64,000 bases of DNA from Brachypterus glaber (Eukaryota > Arthropoda > Insecta > Coleoptera > Kateretidae): contig OY294044.1 in assembly GCA_958510825.1 (NCBI GenBank), forward strand, positions 82,258,895 through 82,322,894, read 5' to 3'. The translations under genes and the position numbers were made by a program. This document shows, in pieces, positions 43,091 to 55,480 of this stretch. Under the pieces are notes generated by a model. That model did no database searches, was not told where the DNA came from, and saw only the letters and a list, made by a program, of their open reading frames with translations. Positions within the stretch are counted from its first letter, which is position 1. Each line of letters starts with the position of its first letter.

Positions 43091-43569
43091 TTACGTTTTG
43101 GATGCCGGATTTTTTTTATAAAGTTACATATCGTCGTGTTTCTTTCTCAACCTCGTATCTACAATCATTTCGGTGCCTTGTTCTAACCAACTATGTACAT
43201 GATAACTAATAACTTGTAGTAACATCAATTTATTATTAAAATACAACTTATTTAATGAACTAGTAGGCATAATTAGTTGAGGTTTGTACAAGTTAACAAT
43301 CATCATGTACAGGGTTGATTAGTGGAAGGAAAGTAACAAAACGATATTCCGTACCGTAAAATTGGATTTTATTTTTTAAATGAAAAAAATAAATTTGCGG
43401 TAAACATATGGGCAACGAAATAATATTGCGTACCGAAATTGTATATTACAAACTGTTTGTTTATGTTTACCAACAAAATACCAAAAATTTACTGTTTGTT
43501 GCCGTATGAGATATGTAATTTTATAAAAAATGCGGTGTTAAACGTAATGTACGTTTTTTCAGTGTAAAA
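43091..43569. other. Unassigned stretch
   Basis: No recognisable gene; ATGTACAGGGTTGATTAGTG at about 43306 is an isolated transposon-end-like motif. Confidence 0.35.
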
Positions 43570-43990
43570 ATTAAAAATATGTTAATTACTTTACCCAAGG
43601 AAAGCCTTGCGTTTGTAAAAAAAATTCGAAAAATTGTTATTGCTTTTTTTTACGTTACTGGACGTTATATCTGTCGGTCGGTCGGTCTGTGTGTCCGTGA
43701 AATTTGTGACCACGATAACTCAAGAACGCTTCGGGCTAAAGACTTCAAATTTGGACCATAGGTTGATTATCAAAAGTTCTAGGCAAGGATTGTTTTTGGT
43801 AAAAATCGGATTGGGGTAAGGGGGTAAAATGGGGTAAAAACAATTTTTTTTGAAAAAATTTTTTTTCAATTTATTTTTCATTTTACGAAACAAAGAAACT
43901 TTTTTTGAAAAAAAAATTTTTTTTTGAAAAACTTATTTTTTTAATTTTTTTTTAATTTTTTTTGTTTTTGATTTTAATGAACCTAGGCCT
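43570..43990 (+). repeat. Family A repeat, plus orientation, second subtype
   Basis: Has CGGTCGGTCGGTCTGTGTGT, ACGATAACTCAAGAACGCTT, AAAGACTTCAAATTTGGACC, a G-rich 'ggggtaagggggtaaaatgggg' type segment, then poly-A/T. The two overlapping 60-residue frames on it are repeat translations. Confidence 0.65.
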
Positions 43991-44529
43991 ATAGGGGAAA
44001 GTATTATTTTGTTGGCAGCAGTATTTTTTTATTGCTTTTCTGTTGGCAGCAGTATTTTTATTTTCTTGACAAAGTATTTTATATCAATCAACGTAGGAGG
44101 TCGAACGCAGGAAAAATCTTACATAAATTTTGGATGTCACTACTTAAAAGAACTTATGTAGATCATAAACTGAAAAAGTAAATCACTATTCATGTACTAA
44201 GTGAGTAATCCGAAGGGCAACGAACTTTTAAATTTATTTTCGGGATCTCTTTGTTCGTTCACAAATATTTTAACAGTAAAAAAGGATAAAGACCTCTTTT
44301 TCACACAAAGATCTGTTGCGGTAACGGATATTTACTTTTATGTTACTTAAAACGCTGCGATAACATTGAACTGCCTAAATACTTTTAAAATTAATCATTT
44401 TTATTGTAACATTTTTCGGCCACCTGAATGTTTTTACGAAACTTTTTTAATAGAACCTATTTAACGCACCGAGTACGCAAACCTAGTTTTCAGTGCACGA
44501 GAGTGGTTATTTTTTTACGAGACGAAGCC
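43991..44529. other. Unassigned stretch
   Basis: GTTGGCAGCAGTATTTTT appears twice (about 44012 and 44043). No gene seen. Confidence 0.35.
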
Positions 44530-44549
44530 GCACCTATCTTGAAATCAAA

Positions 44550-44855
44550 ACATTGCATATCGCCTTGTAAATTCCGAAACATCGTATCTGAAAAATTACC
44601 ACTTGACAGGTATAACAAATTATCCTTTTTTAAACAATTAATAAGGTATTTATTTAGAACTTTATTAATTACATATAAACAAGAATAAGTTCTTATTCAT
44701 ATAAATTAGACAATTATTAAATTACTACCCTACTAATTCCATAAAAAAGAATAATTTCTAGTCTCTGGCAAGTTCCCATTTTTCAGATAAGATGTTTCGG
44801 AATTTACAAGGCGATATTTCTTGGATTCAAAATACAAAAGTTGCATATTTCTCGA
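44550..44855. repeat. Imperfect foldback around 44.7 kb
   Basis: Left blocks GATTTCAAAACATT-like, ATATCGCCTTGTAAATTCCG, AAACATCGTATCTGAAAAAT pair with right blocks TTTTTCAGATAAGATGTTTC, GGAATTTACAAGGCGATAT and TTGGATTCAAAATAC. The 86-residue frame at 44428-44688 overlaps it and is not considered a gene. Confidence 0.6.
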
Positions 44856-44898
44856 AAGGGTGGGGAGTTTTTTTTTTAGTCATTACGCTTTTTGTTGC

Positions 44899-45703
44899 AC
44901 ACTGCCGACAGGCGGACTCAGTGCACTATAGAATCATATCAATAGCCTAACGAACTAATAACTCTCTCTAGAATATGCATTTCGTTCGTAAAAACTGACA
45001 AAAACTTAGCCAACATATACATTCATCTGTCTTACTCGCACAGCTTTGTTCTAACAGAGATAACAATAACAACCCAAATCCTAAAAATTTGCCTGATGAT
45101 TGTCCTATGTGGAAAATTTTCAATGCTTTCTAAATAAAATTGTCCTAATTAGTCTTTACTAGACGAATAAGTCAGGACTAGGACTAACTTTACAGATTTG
45201 ATTGGACTTTTTAGATCATTTTTTTCTTACCTTTCTCAGATAGAACAAATGCATTTAGTATGACAATTTATTTTTCTGACAAAAAAAATATTTTTTTTTT
45301 CAAAGGATATCACGTATTTTTAATTTAAAATAAAGCAGAACCCAACGCCATATTTATTTAAACATGTTTTCAAAAAGGGCAAACAAAAACAATAAAACTG
45401 GCCATATCTCAAAACATCTAATTTGCAGATAGGACAACTTGTCCTAGCAGAGCGGTATTGTTCAGGCCTGATTATACCTACTAATTATTTACAAACAAAC
45501 CGAGATGCTGGCTATACTTTATATTAACGGTATGCGTATTCTAGAGAGAAGAGTTAGTAGTTTGTTGCAATCGCCGCAATTTTACATATCAATGGTTTGG
45601 ACTTTTGTAGGGTATCTAAAGTTTTAACGCGCAAAGTACTAGTCATATGTAGAATCGCGGCGAATAATATATTTCTAAGCGGAGTCCGCCTGCCAGTAGT
45701 GTC
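44899..45703. mobile_element. ~800-bp TIR element (AGGCGGACTC termini)
   Basis: ACTGCCGACAGGCGGACTC near 44901 and GAGTCCGCCTGCCAGTAGT ending near 45700 are imperfect inverted repeats. Subterminal CTCTCTAGAATATGCAT and ATGCGTATTCTAGAGAG also pair. The middle contains the dispersed TCTTACTCGCA block. No transposase frame. Confidence 0.65.
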
Positions 45704-45779
45704 ATCTCGTAATTTTTTTGTGAACTTTTAAATAAATTAAGTACGTTTGGTGTATACTTAGCCGTCTACATATACAAAG

Positions 45780-47042
45780 GAGACCCGGTAAAATAGCCCT
45801 TTTTTTCATTTTGAATGGAACGTAGGATTTATATATTTTTTGAAAGAGTAGTGATAGGCAAACTCAACGGCACCAAATTAAAACTTAAAAACAGAGGGGA
45901 ACCATTTGTAAAATGATGTTAAAAATTGGTTCTTTTATAAGATTTTTTTTGCTTACTTTTTATATCTCATTCTTTCTACTTTTTACGATCAAAGGGTTTT
46001 TTTTCCATCTATATTTCCTTTTGAATCTAAATCTTTTTTAAGTTACAAATTATTATACAGTTTTGGTGCAAAAAGCAGCCTCTCGTATTTTTATGTTTAC
46101 TCTTTTCAGATTTTATATTTTATCTATTTTAGTAAAATTTACTTTTATTTTAACAAAAAGTTGTGTCCAAATGTAGTCTTAAACTTACTAGATATAAAAA
46201 GTATTTGGCGCAAAAACGGGTTAATTGGATTTTCTTTGTTGTTTTGTTTTATATAGGATATAGGATATTTTTCGTTCCTATGGATATAATTTAATCTTTT
46301 CGAATGTTTTTTTTCCTGTACCCAAATAATGATCTTAAAATTATTCAGTATTAAGACAATTTTGTCAACAATTTTGTCGAGAATTTTGTGCAAAAATAGG
46401 TTAAAGAGTTTTTTATTTTTTTATTTGAAAATTTAAGTAACTTATTTTTATGCTTAATTCTATGTATAAAAAACTAGTATTTTAAGATCAGTATTTGGTT
46501 TCAGGAGAAGAAAATTATGGAAAGAAGTTGAATTATATCAAAATAAACAAAAACTATTTGACGTAAAACGAAACAGCAAAGTAAATTTAGTTAACCTCTT
46601 TTTACACAAAATCTTTAAAATATATAGTAGGTCTAAAATCATATTTGGAAAGTTTTATCAAAATATATGTAAATATGTACTAAAATAAATAAAATATCAA
46701 ATCTGGAAAGAGTAACATAGAAAATACGAGTACCTGCCTTTTGCACTAAAACCGAGACTAAAACTATATAATAATTTGTAATTTTGAAGCAAGATTTGGA
46801 TTCAGAAGAAAAGATTAGATGGGAAAACACCTTTTGATCGTAAAAAAGTAGCAAGTATATTATAAAAAGTAAGAAAAAAAATTCTTGTATAAGAATTAGT
46901 TCTAGAACCAATTACTAATTTTCAGTACCATTTTAACAATGGTTCCTCTCTGTTTTTAAGTTTTTTGGTACCGTTGATGTCGCCTATCACTACTCTTCCA
47001 AAAAATCCATAATGCCAAAAACGGGCTATTTTACCCGGTCTC
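45780..47042. mobile_element. 1.26-kb foldback element (GAGACC termini)
   Basis: Left end GAGACCCGGTAAAATAGCCC; right end GGGCTATTTTACCGGG-type inverse ending at 47042. The arms are similar for several hundred bases (AGAGTAGTGATAGGC / GCCTATCACTACTCT; CGGCACCAAATTAAAACTTA / TAAGTTTTTTGGTACCG). Inside, a ~130-190 bp module (ending 'ggtgcaaaaa', with 'gatcttaaa...ttca' and 'cttactttttata') is repeated several times in each arm. The listed short frames are arm translations. Confidence 0.75.
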
Positions 47043-47490
47043 ATTTGCGAATAAAATATGCTATACATAGATATCTATAGATCTATCTATCTTGTCTGAA
47101 ATGTTAGATGCGTTCAAATTTCTTGTATCATATTTCTACCTGAAAAATGGCCGCATCAAACTCCGAGACAAATCTTTTCGACATTAAATAATAGGTGTTC
47201 CATTATACCTTTAAAAACTAGGTGGGATATAAAGATATTTTTTGTGGGCAAATTGTTATAGCAGGCTTTTGTTGATCCTAGAATGTCAATTTTGTGATTC
47301 AGGTAGATATTTGGCAAAATGTTGTCTTGAAACTTACAAAATATATCTCTACTTAAAATATTATTATATTATATAATTATAATTAAAAAGCAATGATTTT
47401 CCCAGAAAAATATACGAAAAGATAACTGCGTCCAGCAAAAACACTTTTGGTTCGTCAACTGTCAACTGTACGTAATATCTAAATTTTATC
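47043..47490. other. Unassigned stretch
   Basis: TATACATAGATATCTATAGATCTA-type AT palindromes lie near 47065-47090. No gene seen. Confidence 0.35.
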
Positions 47491-47592
47491 AACTGGCACC
47501 TGGGTGGAATGTGAAAAATTCAAGGTCGCCTATACTTTACACACATAATTTTACCTCTTCTCTTTCCCTGCCTCAGCTCACAGGTGCCAGTT
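47491..47592 (-). mobile_element. Mini-element (family M) copy 3, minus
   Basis: AACTGGCACCTGGGTGGAAT at the left and CTCAGCTCACAGGTGCCAGT at the right: the inverse of copies at 18.0 and 27.1 kb, including AAGGTCGCC. Confidence 0.75.
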
Positions 47593-47663
47593 AGTATACA
47601 TTACAATTTCGTTTAATATTAATAACCTGACCGACAATAACCTGAAAATTACCCGAAAGTTAG

Positions 47664-47795
47664 CTGTTTCAATCATGCCACGAAAACAATTAAATTTTGA
47701 CAGTTCTGTGCGCAAATGAATACTTTTCTGCACAGAAACGTCACATTTTGTAACAGTTTCCGAATAACACATATCGGTCATGAACATACAATACC
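47664..47795 (+). repeat. Dispersed repeat shared with 20.22-20.34 kb, copy 2
   Basis: Shares AACAATTAAATTTTGACAGT, GCGCAAATGAATACTT, CAGAAACGTCACATTT and CGAATAACACAT with 20222-20340. Confidence 0.7.
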
Positions 47796-48109
47796 GCCTA
47801 ACTGAAATTTTTGACCAATCCCTCCTAACTACATGTAGTTTGCAATATAATCTAGGATAGTTTCAATGTCAGACTAAAACATCTTTAGGGACAATAAGTA
47901 ACCTTACACCACTTTATTTATATTGCTATAAATATTAAAAATAGAGTAAACAGCAACTCTAAGAACTGTTTTTCGTCGCTTCTGAAAAATTTGTAATTTC
48001 ACACTTAGCAAGTTCATGATCGATATTTTATATTTTGCCTTTTTTGCATGTTTTTGTATTAATATATTTTTTTAGAGATTTCAAGAAAGAATAGTTATTA
48101 ATTAATTAA
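47796..48109. other. Unassigned stretch
   Basis: Nothing recognised. Confidence 0.35.
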
Positions 48110-48845
48110 TAATTTATTATAATTAGTAACAATCGAATAAAAAATATTGTATAATACAAGGGCGAAAAATTAATTTTTTTGATTTAGTAGGTTTTTAGAA
48201 GCCGAGGGCCGACCCGAGGGTAATAAACCTACGAAATCTAAACTTAACTTTTCGCCCGTGTATTATACAATATTTTTTATTCGATTGTTACTAATTATAA
48301 TAAATAATTAAAATATATTTAATTTTAAATTACAAAAAAAAAACATTTCCTTTTACTGTCCATGACAAATTTATATCCAATCAAATCGCTAAAAAAACAA
48401 TAGTGTAGTTTCTTTTGAGTGCGGTTTCATTTTCAAATTAGTTTAGTGATTTGATAAATTTGAGTTAAAATTTATTTGTTATGAAAATATTAATACTTCT
48501 GAAACCGTTCTATAAACATTGAAATTGATTTTACAATTGAAATTTTGTGTTTGTGATTTATTTTAGTGGATGAATACAAATTAACCGGTGTTTTATATGT
48601 TTTGAGGTGATAGAAGAAATTTTTCGTTATATAAAATGATTAAAATGCTTGTATCTGGTGAAAAATAACATAGACTTCAAGACCAAAAATTACCACAAAT
48701 ATAACAGTAAAGGTAAAGCATCGTATTTAAAAAAAGCTTAAAAAACAAGTTTGAGTTAGCGGGCCAAAAATACAAAGTCCAACTTTTCGCCCGCAAAACA
48801 TGAACAAAAAGTGACGCTTTTAGAATCAATCGAAAAAAAAAACCT
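48110..48845 (+). mobile_element. ~730-bp element (family G) copy 3, plus
   Basis: Same order as copy 2: GGGCGAAAAATTAATTTTTT start with a hairpin (GAGGGCCGACCCGAGG centre), ATTTTCAAATTAGTTTAG, GAAACCGTTCTATAAACATT, and end CCAACTTTTCGCCCGCAAAA. Confidence 0.75.
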
Positions 48846-49256
48846 ATTTTAAAACAACTGTAGCTGTTGGCAAAAATACTCGATATTCCATTTTTTTAGG
48901 ACCTAGGCGTATTTTTTTAGGTGAGGCAAGTTGACAATTATGTTGAACTTCACCTAAAAGAAATCACAGACGGCCCTGAATATGTTGGTTTCGATCGAGA
49001 GAAACAAAGCGTGGCGCCAGGCGATATGGGTTGACTAGCAATTTTACGTCTATAATCTATTATTAATTTTTTAATCGTCTCCTTAACTCGACTATAGTCA
49101 GTGACTGTCTTTGACAAAGATTCCTTGTAGCCTTAACCAACAATTCCCAAGTAATCTACTTTTTCGTTTTTTTTTCTATGCAATACACCTACGCCTGACT
49201 TTCTTGTAGATTTTTTCAAATTTTAATGTCATTAAGGGTCCTTTTGAATAAAAAAT
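48846..49256. other. Unassigned stretch
   Basis: No gene recognised. Confidence 0.35.
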
Positions 49257-50760
49257 ACACTGCCCAGTAAAAGAGCTTTCCCATTTTTCACCTCTGCGCA
49301 CGAAATGGATTTTTATTATCAGATTCACTTTCAGCAAGCTCAAAAACCCCAAAATACAAATTTTCACGAAAACTGCCCCCCGCCCCTCAGGGGGTAAAAT
49401 TAGAAAAGTTATCAGATTCAGATTCGTCGACCCCAAAACCCCTATATACCAATTTTGACGAAAATATTAAAAATATTTAACCCCTTTTAGGAACCTTAAA
49501 AACCCCTATACCAATTATAGCAATTTCAATTTTTTGTAAAAAAAATAACTTTTCCCCATTTGCTTCTTGCCGCACACCAATGTTCACCAAAAACAATTCC
49601 GAGCGAAAACTTTAGGTAACATACCTGTATGTTTTCGTAAAAAAATTTTTATTGGGGTTTTTGAGGTTGCTGAGAGTGAATCTGATAATAAAAAAAAATC
49701 GAACTCCACCCCCTGAGGGGCGGGGGTAGGTTTGGTTTAACTTAAATTTTGCTTATAGAAAGTTTTATAATGTCTTGTTAATGATTTGTGGTAAGTATAC
49801 AGCAAGAATTACATAGTTGTATGTAGTGTAGTTAAAATTAATTTATTTTGGAGTTACAAACTTGTTTTTTATTTACACACTGTTTTTCTTTTATATACAT
49901 AATAGTTAGGTCCTAAAAAAGGACAATAATATATTTAATATATTATTGCTTTCTCATTTTGAAAATTTTGGCAAAGCCTTGTATTCGTGAAAAACTTTTT
50001 TTTTACGTATTTTTGCGTTTTATAATATTTCATCTAGGACAAAAAAAATTTTGCTTGGTCGGTCGGTTGGTCTGTCTGGGAAATCTTATAAGCACAATAA
50101 CTTATGAAAGCTTTAAGCTAAAGACTAAAAAATTGATATATAAAGGTTTTTGGGATCGCTGAAACAGAATGTTGCCTTGAAAATTCAATATTTAAATTAA
50201 ACTTAAATGGCGAACACAAAATTGAACAAAAACAAATATTTATTTTATTAAATATCATTATTTTAATAAAAAATACACTGCCCAGTAAATAAGCTTTCCC
50301 ATTTTTGACCTCCGCGCGTGAAATAGATTTTTTATTATCATTAGTTCAGCAACCTCAAAAACCCCAATATACGAGTTTTTAAAAAAACTACCCCCATCCC
50401 TCAAGGTGGAGTTAGATTTTTTAAATTCTAAAATTCAAATTTAGCGACTTTCGAAACCCCTATATACCAATTTTGACGAACACTACCCCACACCGCAAAA
50501 GGTGTAGTTAGATTTTTTTTTATTGTAAGATCCAGTTTTAGCGACTTTAAAAATCCCTATATATCAATTTTCATGAAAATGCTGTAAACATTTAAAAATA
50601 TTCACCCTCTCCCCTGGGGGTGAAGTAAGACAATTTATATTATTAAATTTAGTTTCGTCGATCCCAAAAACCCCTATGTAGCAATTTTGACGAAAATATT
50701 GAAAACATTTTAAAATATTTACCCCTACACACGGGGGTAAAGTTTGAAAATTGTTATTAT
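49257..50760. repeat. Compound array of ~120-bp modules with an embedded family A fragment
   Basis: The module 'attatcagattcagtttcagc - cctcaaaaacccctatatac - caattttgacgaaaa - C-rich/G-rich box' is repeated about nine times at 49300-49510, 49650-49730 and 50310-50790. CACTGCCCAGTAAA opens the array twice (49258, 50275) and also occurs at 24090. A family A block (GGTCGGTCGGTTGGTCTGTC) sits at about 50057. Confidence 0.6.
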
Positions 50761-52152
50761 CAGATTCCCTTTAGGCAGAGTTTCACAAAAGTAAAATTTT
50801 ACCATAAATACGGCTTTTTGGGTGTTTTGTAGGGTATATCTGAGAATGGACCAGAAATTAAAAACCAGCTTTATAATTTTGTTGTAATTTTTCAATTTTT
50901 TTCTTATTAATAAAGATTACATTAAGATTTAACTTTATTATTTTCTTACAGAATTTCAAAGTTCTATGTGCTTATCAAAAATGAGCCATAGGCACTGACC
51001 CTGTCTCTTAAAGATCCAAACAAACTGCTGATGATGATGGATTTTAACCCATCGGAATCGGGTCTATATCACTCAAACAACATAATTTCTTTTTTTCCAT
51101 CATGGACAAGAAAAACTTTGTAGAGTTTTTTTTTTATTTGAAAGGTCCCTTAAGCATACAAATTTATGTTCCGTAAACCGGGGTAAATAAAAACAAAAAT
51201 GAACTTTTCAAAAGTACATCTTCTTCAGTTTTAGAGAATGATTAAGATTTATGCTTTAAAATAAAGGTAAACTATGTATTCCAACTCCATTTTAAATAAA
51301 CGCCTTACCAAAAGCCTGATATATATTTTTTGTGGGTTTGTTCCCATTCACAAAAGTTTTTTAAGAAATTTTCATTTAACGGCTTCATAAGGTAAATGGG
51401 AACATAATTATTGTTTTTATAATTTAATTAAAAATAAAACAGTTGGGGTGGCTGGTAGCTAAAGGGTAGAAGTTACAACTCAAATGAATTAAACTGAAAT
51501 TATTTATTATTAAATATTGTGCTATTTTTTAAATATTGTGTATCAATTGTTTTAGTAGTATAATCCGCCCTTAAAATAAGGATTGGTGTATTTGTTTTTG
51601 TTTTAACCAAAACATTTTTTAAGCTTTTTAAAATAACGTATGGGGCTGCTATCTAATTTTGGGGTAAATAATATAGTTTTTGCACGACCAAGACTAAAAC
51701 CTAATTTTACGCTTTCATTTTCGGTACTAAATTTGCCGTTTTTCTCCCAAGGGAATAAAAATCACGGTAACCTTGATAATATTAAAATATTTTACTTACT
51801 ATGTACTTTGCTGGTTCAAAAATTAGGTTTTGTGATGTTTTGTAATAAATTAGCGATTCAAACCAATTTATTTGATTTTAACAAAGAAAACCTTTAAAAA
51901 TAACATTGTTATAACAATTTATACATAACTTAAAATTTATCATCTTCGTCCATTTTTTTTTGACGTTTGTGTCAACCTTATTAAAAAACAATTGAAATCG
52001 CAATAGCCGTGAAACTGACTTTTCGCAATTTACAGGCATTGATTAAATTTCGAAAATAAAACAACCGATTTTAGACGTATGGTTTTTAATTTTAATTTTA
52101 TCTACCTACCTAAATTACGTTTGATCCTGCAAAAAATAGTGTATATACCTCA
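50761..52152. other. Unassigned stretch
   Basis: No gene recognised. The 85-residue frame at 51640-51897 has no motif. TTTTCCATCATGGACAAGAA at about 51095 is a dispersed block shared with 41.79 kb. Confidence 0.35.
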
Positions 52153-52253
52153 GGACTAGACGTGGCTGTTGCTGTTGCATTTCTGTTTCCCTCGCTCACT
52201 ACGCTCGCGCGGGAAACACTCATGCAGCGGGACTAAAACAGCCAGTTTAGTCC
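52153..52253. repeat. 101-bp GC-rich hairpin
   Basis: GGACTAGACGTGGCTGTT pairs with AACAGCCAGTTTAGTCC, and further in GCATTTCTGTTTCCC pairs with GGGAAACACTCATGC, around a loop TCGCTCACTACGCTCGCGC. Precursor-miRNA-like in size but probably transposon-derived. Confidence 0.65.
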
Positions 52254-53097
52254 CTTGTTATATAAATAACTATTTTCCCCCTCAAAAAATCAAATTGACC
52301 TATTTTTTAAAATATTCATATTTTGCTTAGTTGGCGAGGTATTTGGGGTGGATCGTTTTCAAATGATCACCCTGTAAATATAATTTCATTCTTCCCAGAG
52401 CTCTTCCTATACTATAGGAACAAAATTTAAAGCTTAGTTACCCCTTTTTCTAAATCTAAGGGGGTGTATATTATGAAATGAATTAGGGTCCAAAAGAATA
52501 CTCCGGAGTATTGGTGGAGCTCCACCACTAAATGTTACAAATTTTCTCCCTCTGCACGTGCGTACGCATACTTAGTTATACGTTCTTTGTTTTTTTTTGT
52601 GTAGTTAAAAATATAAATATTTCGTTGGCTTAGTTCTAATAATGTCTATCTTATAATTATTAGAGTTGGCGGAAATTCTGCCCGTCAGAATATCTTTTTA
52701 CCTGCCATACTTGTCATTTTAAATTCGTATTTATTATAAATTATAAAATATTGTAATCAGTAATCGGAACAAACTCAGTTATGACTCATCAACGTTGAAA
52801 ATAAACACAGAAACATAGGCTTACGGAATAATTTTGCCGAATTATGAGGGAAATTTTTATAAAGGTCACTAAATCGAAACATTTGAGGACTAATTTGTTA
52901 CACACAACAATATTGACTATACATATTAACTATAAATATGTATATATTTTTTTCCCACCTAACTCATTTAAATGGAATCATTAAAAGAAATCAAGATAAA
53001 AAGAAATAAAAATATAAATATTTAAAACCTCGCGTCAACGCTAGAATCGACGCGGCGCCTAGGCGAGCACTGGAAATTCGCCGATGACTGATTATAA
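52254..53097. other. Unassigned stretch
   Basis: Short palindromes ACTCCGGAGT and TGGAGCTCCA near 52500-52525; no gene seen. Confidence 0.35.
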
Positions 53098-53428
53098 TAT
53101 ACACGGTGTTAGCATTTATTAATAAGGGCAATAAGTTTATATCAATTTATTTTTTTATCTATCCGGAGGCGTGCCTAGACGGACAAATTTGTGAGGCTTA
53201 ACAGTTTTGACACCCAAACTTTTTTATGTGTATTTTTTTGGATTTTTTTTTGTAAACGATATAGTCATTGACATAGTGTAACTGTAGAAGCAACCATTAA
53301 AAAAAAAGGAAATTAAGTAGAAGTGACATATTGTGCTACTTTTTATTTATTTATTTTATTGACTTTTCATGTTTTTGTGATGTAGAAACCCCCCTTTATT
53401 TCATGCTAAAAGACTACAAACACCGTGT
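53098..53428. mobile_element. Short TIR element related to 8.5-9.2 kb
   Basis: TATACACGGTGTT near 53098 and AACACCGTGTATA near 53418 are inverted termini. The interior (TTAATAAGGGCAATAAGTTT, TTTATGTGTATTTTTTTGGA) resembles the centre of the 8542-9220 element. Confidence 0.55.
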
Positions 53429-54177
53429 ATAATACACGGTGTATTTGAAATAGCGTCGGAAATTTTAACAGATGATTCTACATCATAAAATATGACAAAA
53501 AGTTCCTATAAACATATGTCTAAAAATGCGTCATAAGGCTACGCCTCTTTGAAAGTGGCTAAAAAAATCAACTAATCCTATCCAAGCCCGTTTGTGTGTG
53601 TTATTTTCATGTACTTATTTCAACCAGGGGTGTGCAAAACGGGGGGGGGGGGCTTATCAGTTTTTTGTCCCAAACTTTTTTCTGTGTAACTTTTTTGCAA
53701 TTTTATTTTTGAAATATGATTCCTCAGGTCAAAATACATAAAAAAAGGTACTCTTGTTGTAATACTCTAGGATTAACCGTTTTCGAGAAAAATTCATTTG
53801 AAGGTGAAATTTCACGGTTCGAGGACGAAAAGTTAAAAACTAAAATGTTGAAAACCAAAATTTTAATGATGCAGGGCGAATGTACATTAAAAACTAAGAA
53901 AAAAACCTCATATACAGTTACTTGCAAAAATCAATCCTAATGCAGCTATGGTTTCCTAAATATGCACCATTTTTAAAGGGCTATGGTAGCTTTAAAAGCG
54001 TTTTTTCGACCTACATGTATGGAAACTTTTTTTCTTAGTTTTTGATGTAGAATAACATTGCATCATTAAAATTTTGGTTTTCGACATTTTAGTATTTAAT
54101 TTTTTGTCCTCGAACCGTGAAATTTCACCTTCAAATGAACTTTTCTCGAAAACGGTTAATCCTACAGTAATACAACA

Positions 54178-55449
54178 ATTATTATTATTATTATTATTAT
54201 TATAATTAGATATGAACAGAGGACGTTGTCCTATAAAGTCCATTAATATAAAATTACAAGCGTGTACTATATAAAAAAAAGAAAATAGTACTATAAAAGT
54301 TAATAAAAGGCATTTTCAACCAAAACTAAGACCATTCGTCAAATCTATTTTTAAAAGAGTTTACTGTAGGTGCACAGGCTATTTCTATGGGCAACGAGTT
54401 CCAGAGACTAAACACGCGATTACACAAAAATCCTTGCCGAACACTATTTCTAAAGTCTTGTTTAATCTTAAGCGGATGACCGCGAAGTCTAGTGTCATCA
54501 TTCATTTGAAAAATCGACGAAAGATCAACTAGAAACTTATTGTTCAGGGCACGGTAGGTAATTAACATATCACCACGGTTTTTTCTTTCTTCAAACGACA
54601 AAAGGTTAAACATGTTGAGTCGTTCTTCGTAACTGGGTCTGTTGGCTCCATACCTAGTTCGGGTAGCTAATCGTTGAACACTTTCCAATAACTTTTTATC
54701 CCGAGCTAATGCTGCATTCCATATAGGTCCACAGAACTCCAGTATTGGACGAACATATGTTTTGTAGAGCTGAACAAAGCTTGACTGTGTTATACTGGAA
54801 AAGGTTTTGTTAAGCAGATAAAGCTTTGTATTAGCTTTTTTGCATATGTTCGCAATATGTTGTGTCCAGGAGAGATCTGAAGAGATTAGAACACCAAGAT
54901 CAGAATGGGATTCAACAGCACGAATTGTCTTTCCAGAGATAATATAGTCACAGTTTGGATTGTTTTTGCCCATATGTAGTACAACACATTTTTCAATATT
55001 AAGAGGTATGAGCCAGTCAGAGCACCATTTTGTAATTGTTTCTAGATCCTGCTGCATTTCTTGGTGGGAAGTAAGTGGATTTCCATAAAACTTGGTGTCA
55101 TCGGCGTATGCTGAACAAACAGATTTAATAAGGAACAGAAGGTCAGCTGCGTATATGAGGAAAAGTATTGGGCCCAAAACGGAGCCCTGCGGTACGCCAC
55201 TGAGTACGTTGAGCCAAGTTGAATGATAATCTCCTATTCTTACAGAAAATAACCGATTCGATAAAAAGTCTTTTATCCACAAGAGCAAGCATCCCCTGAT
55301 TCCAGCTGCATCTAATTTACATAACAGTCTTTGTAAAGGCACTCTATCAAATGCCCTGGAAAAGTCTAGGTAAATTATATCTATAGGAATCTTATTGTCC
55401 AAAAATTTTGTCCAATCATTAACACAAAAAAGGAGATTTGTAATAGTAC
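54178..55449 (-). mobile_element. 5'-truncated LINE (non-LTR retrotransposon)
   Basis: On the minus strand it runs from the RT core to a 3' UTR (about 150 bases after the stop) and ends in an (ATA/TAA)n run at 54178-54203. Its 3' end interrupts the foldback between GGTACT and TTGTTGTA, so the empty site can be inferred from the intact left arm (53752-53763). A TAA-type tail rather than poly-A suggests an I- or CR1-related clade (inference). Confidence 0.85.
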
Positions 55450-55480
55450 CTTTTTTATGTATTTTGACCTGAGGAATCAT
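54326..55480 (-). pseudogene. LINE reverse transcriptase, C-terminal part (open, truncated)
   Basis: 384-codon open frame. The RT palm is clear: LDFSRAFD with D39 as the first catalytic aspartate, the SGVPQGSVLGP box at 94-104, and the YADD box at 125-128. A thumb and the typical LINE C-terminal region follow (WNAALARDKKLLESVQRLATR, VFSLWNSLPIE). The endonuclease domain and the RT fingers are missing, as in a 5'-truncated copy. The first ~11 residues, including the start codon, are translated from the foldback arm (same sequence as 53716-53748), so this is an accidental fusion and not a native start. No internal stop or frameshift implies fairly recent insertion, but the fragment cannot retrotranspose alone. 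Confidence 0.9.

Noticed and set aside
43634..43819. Short frames with Cys/Ser-rich repeats around GTCGGTCGGTCTG
   Set aside because: They translate the family A repeat and recur wherever that repeat occurs.
55440..55480. Native start codon of the LINE frame
   Set aside because: The first codons are identical to the foldback arm at 53716-53748, so the ATG is outside the LINE.
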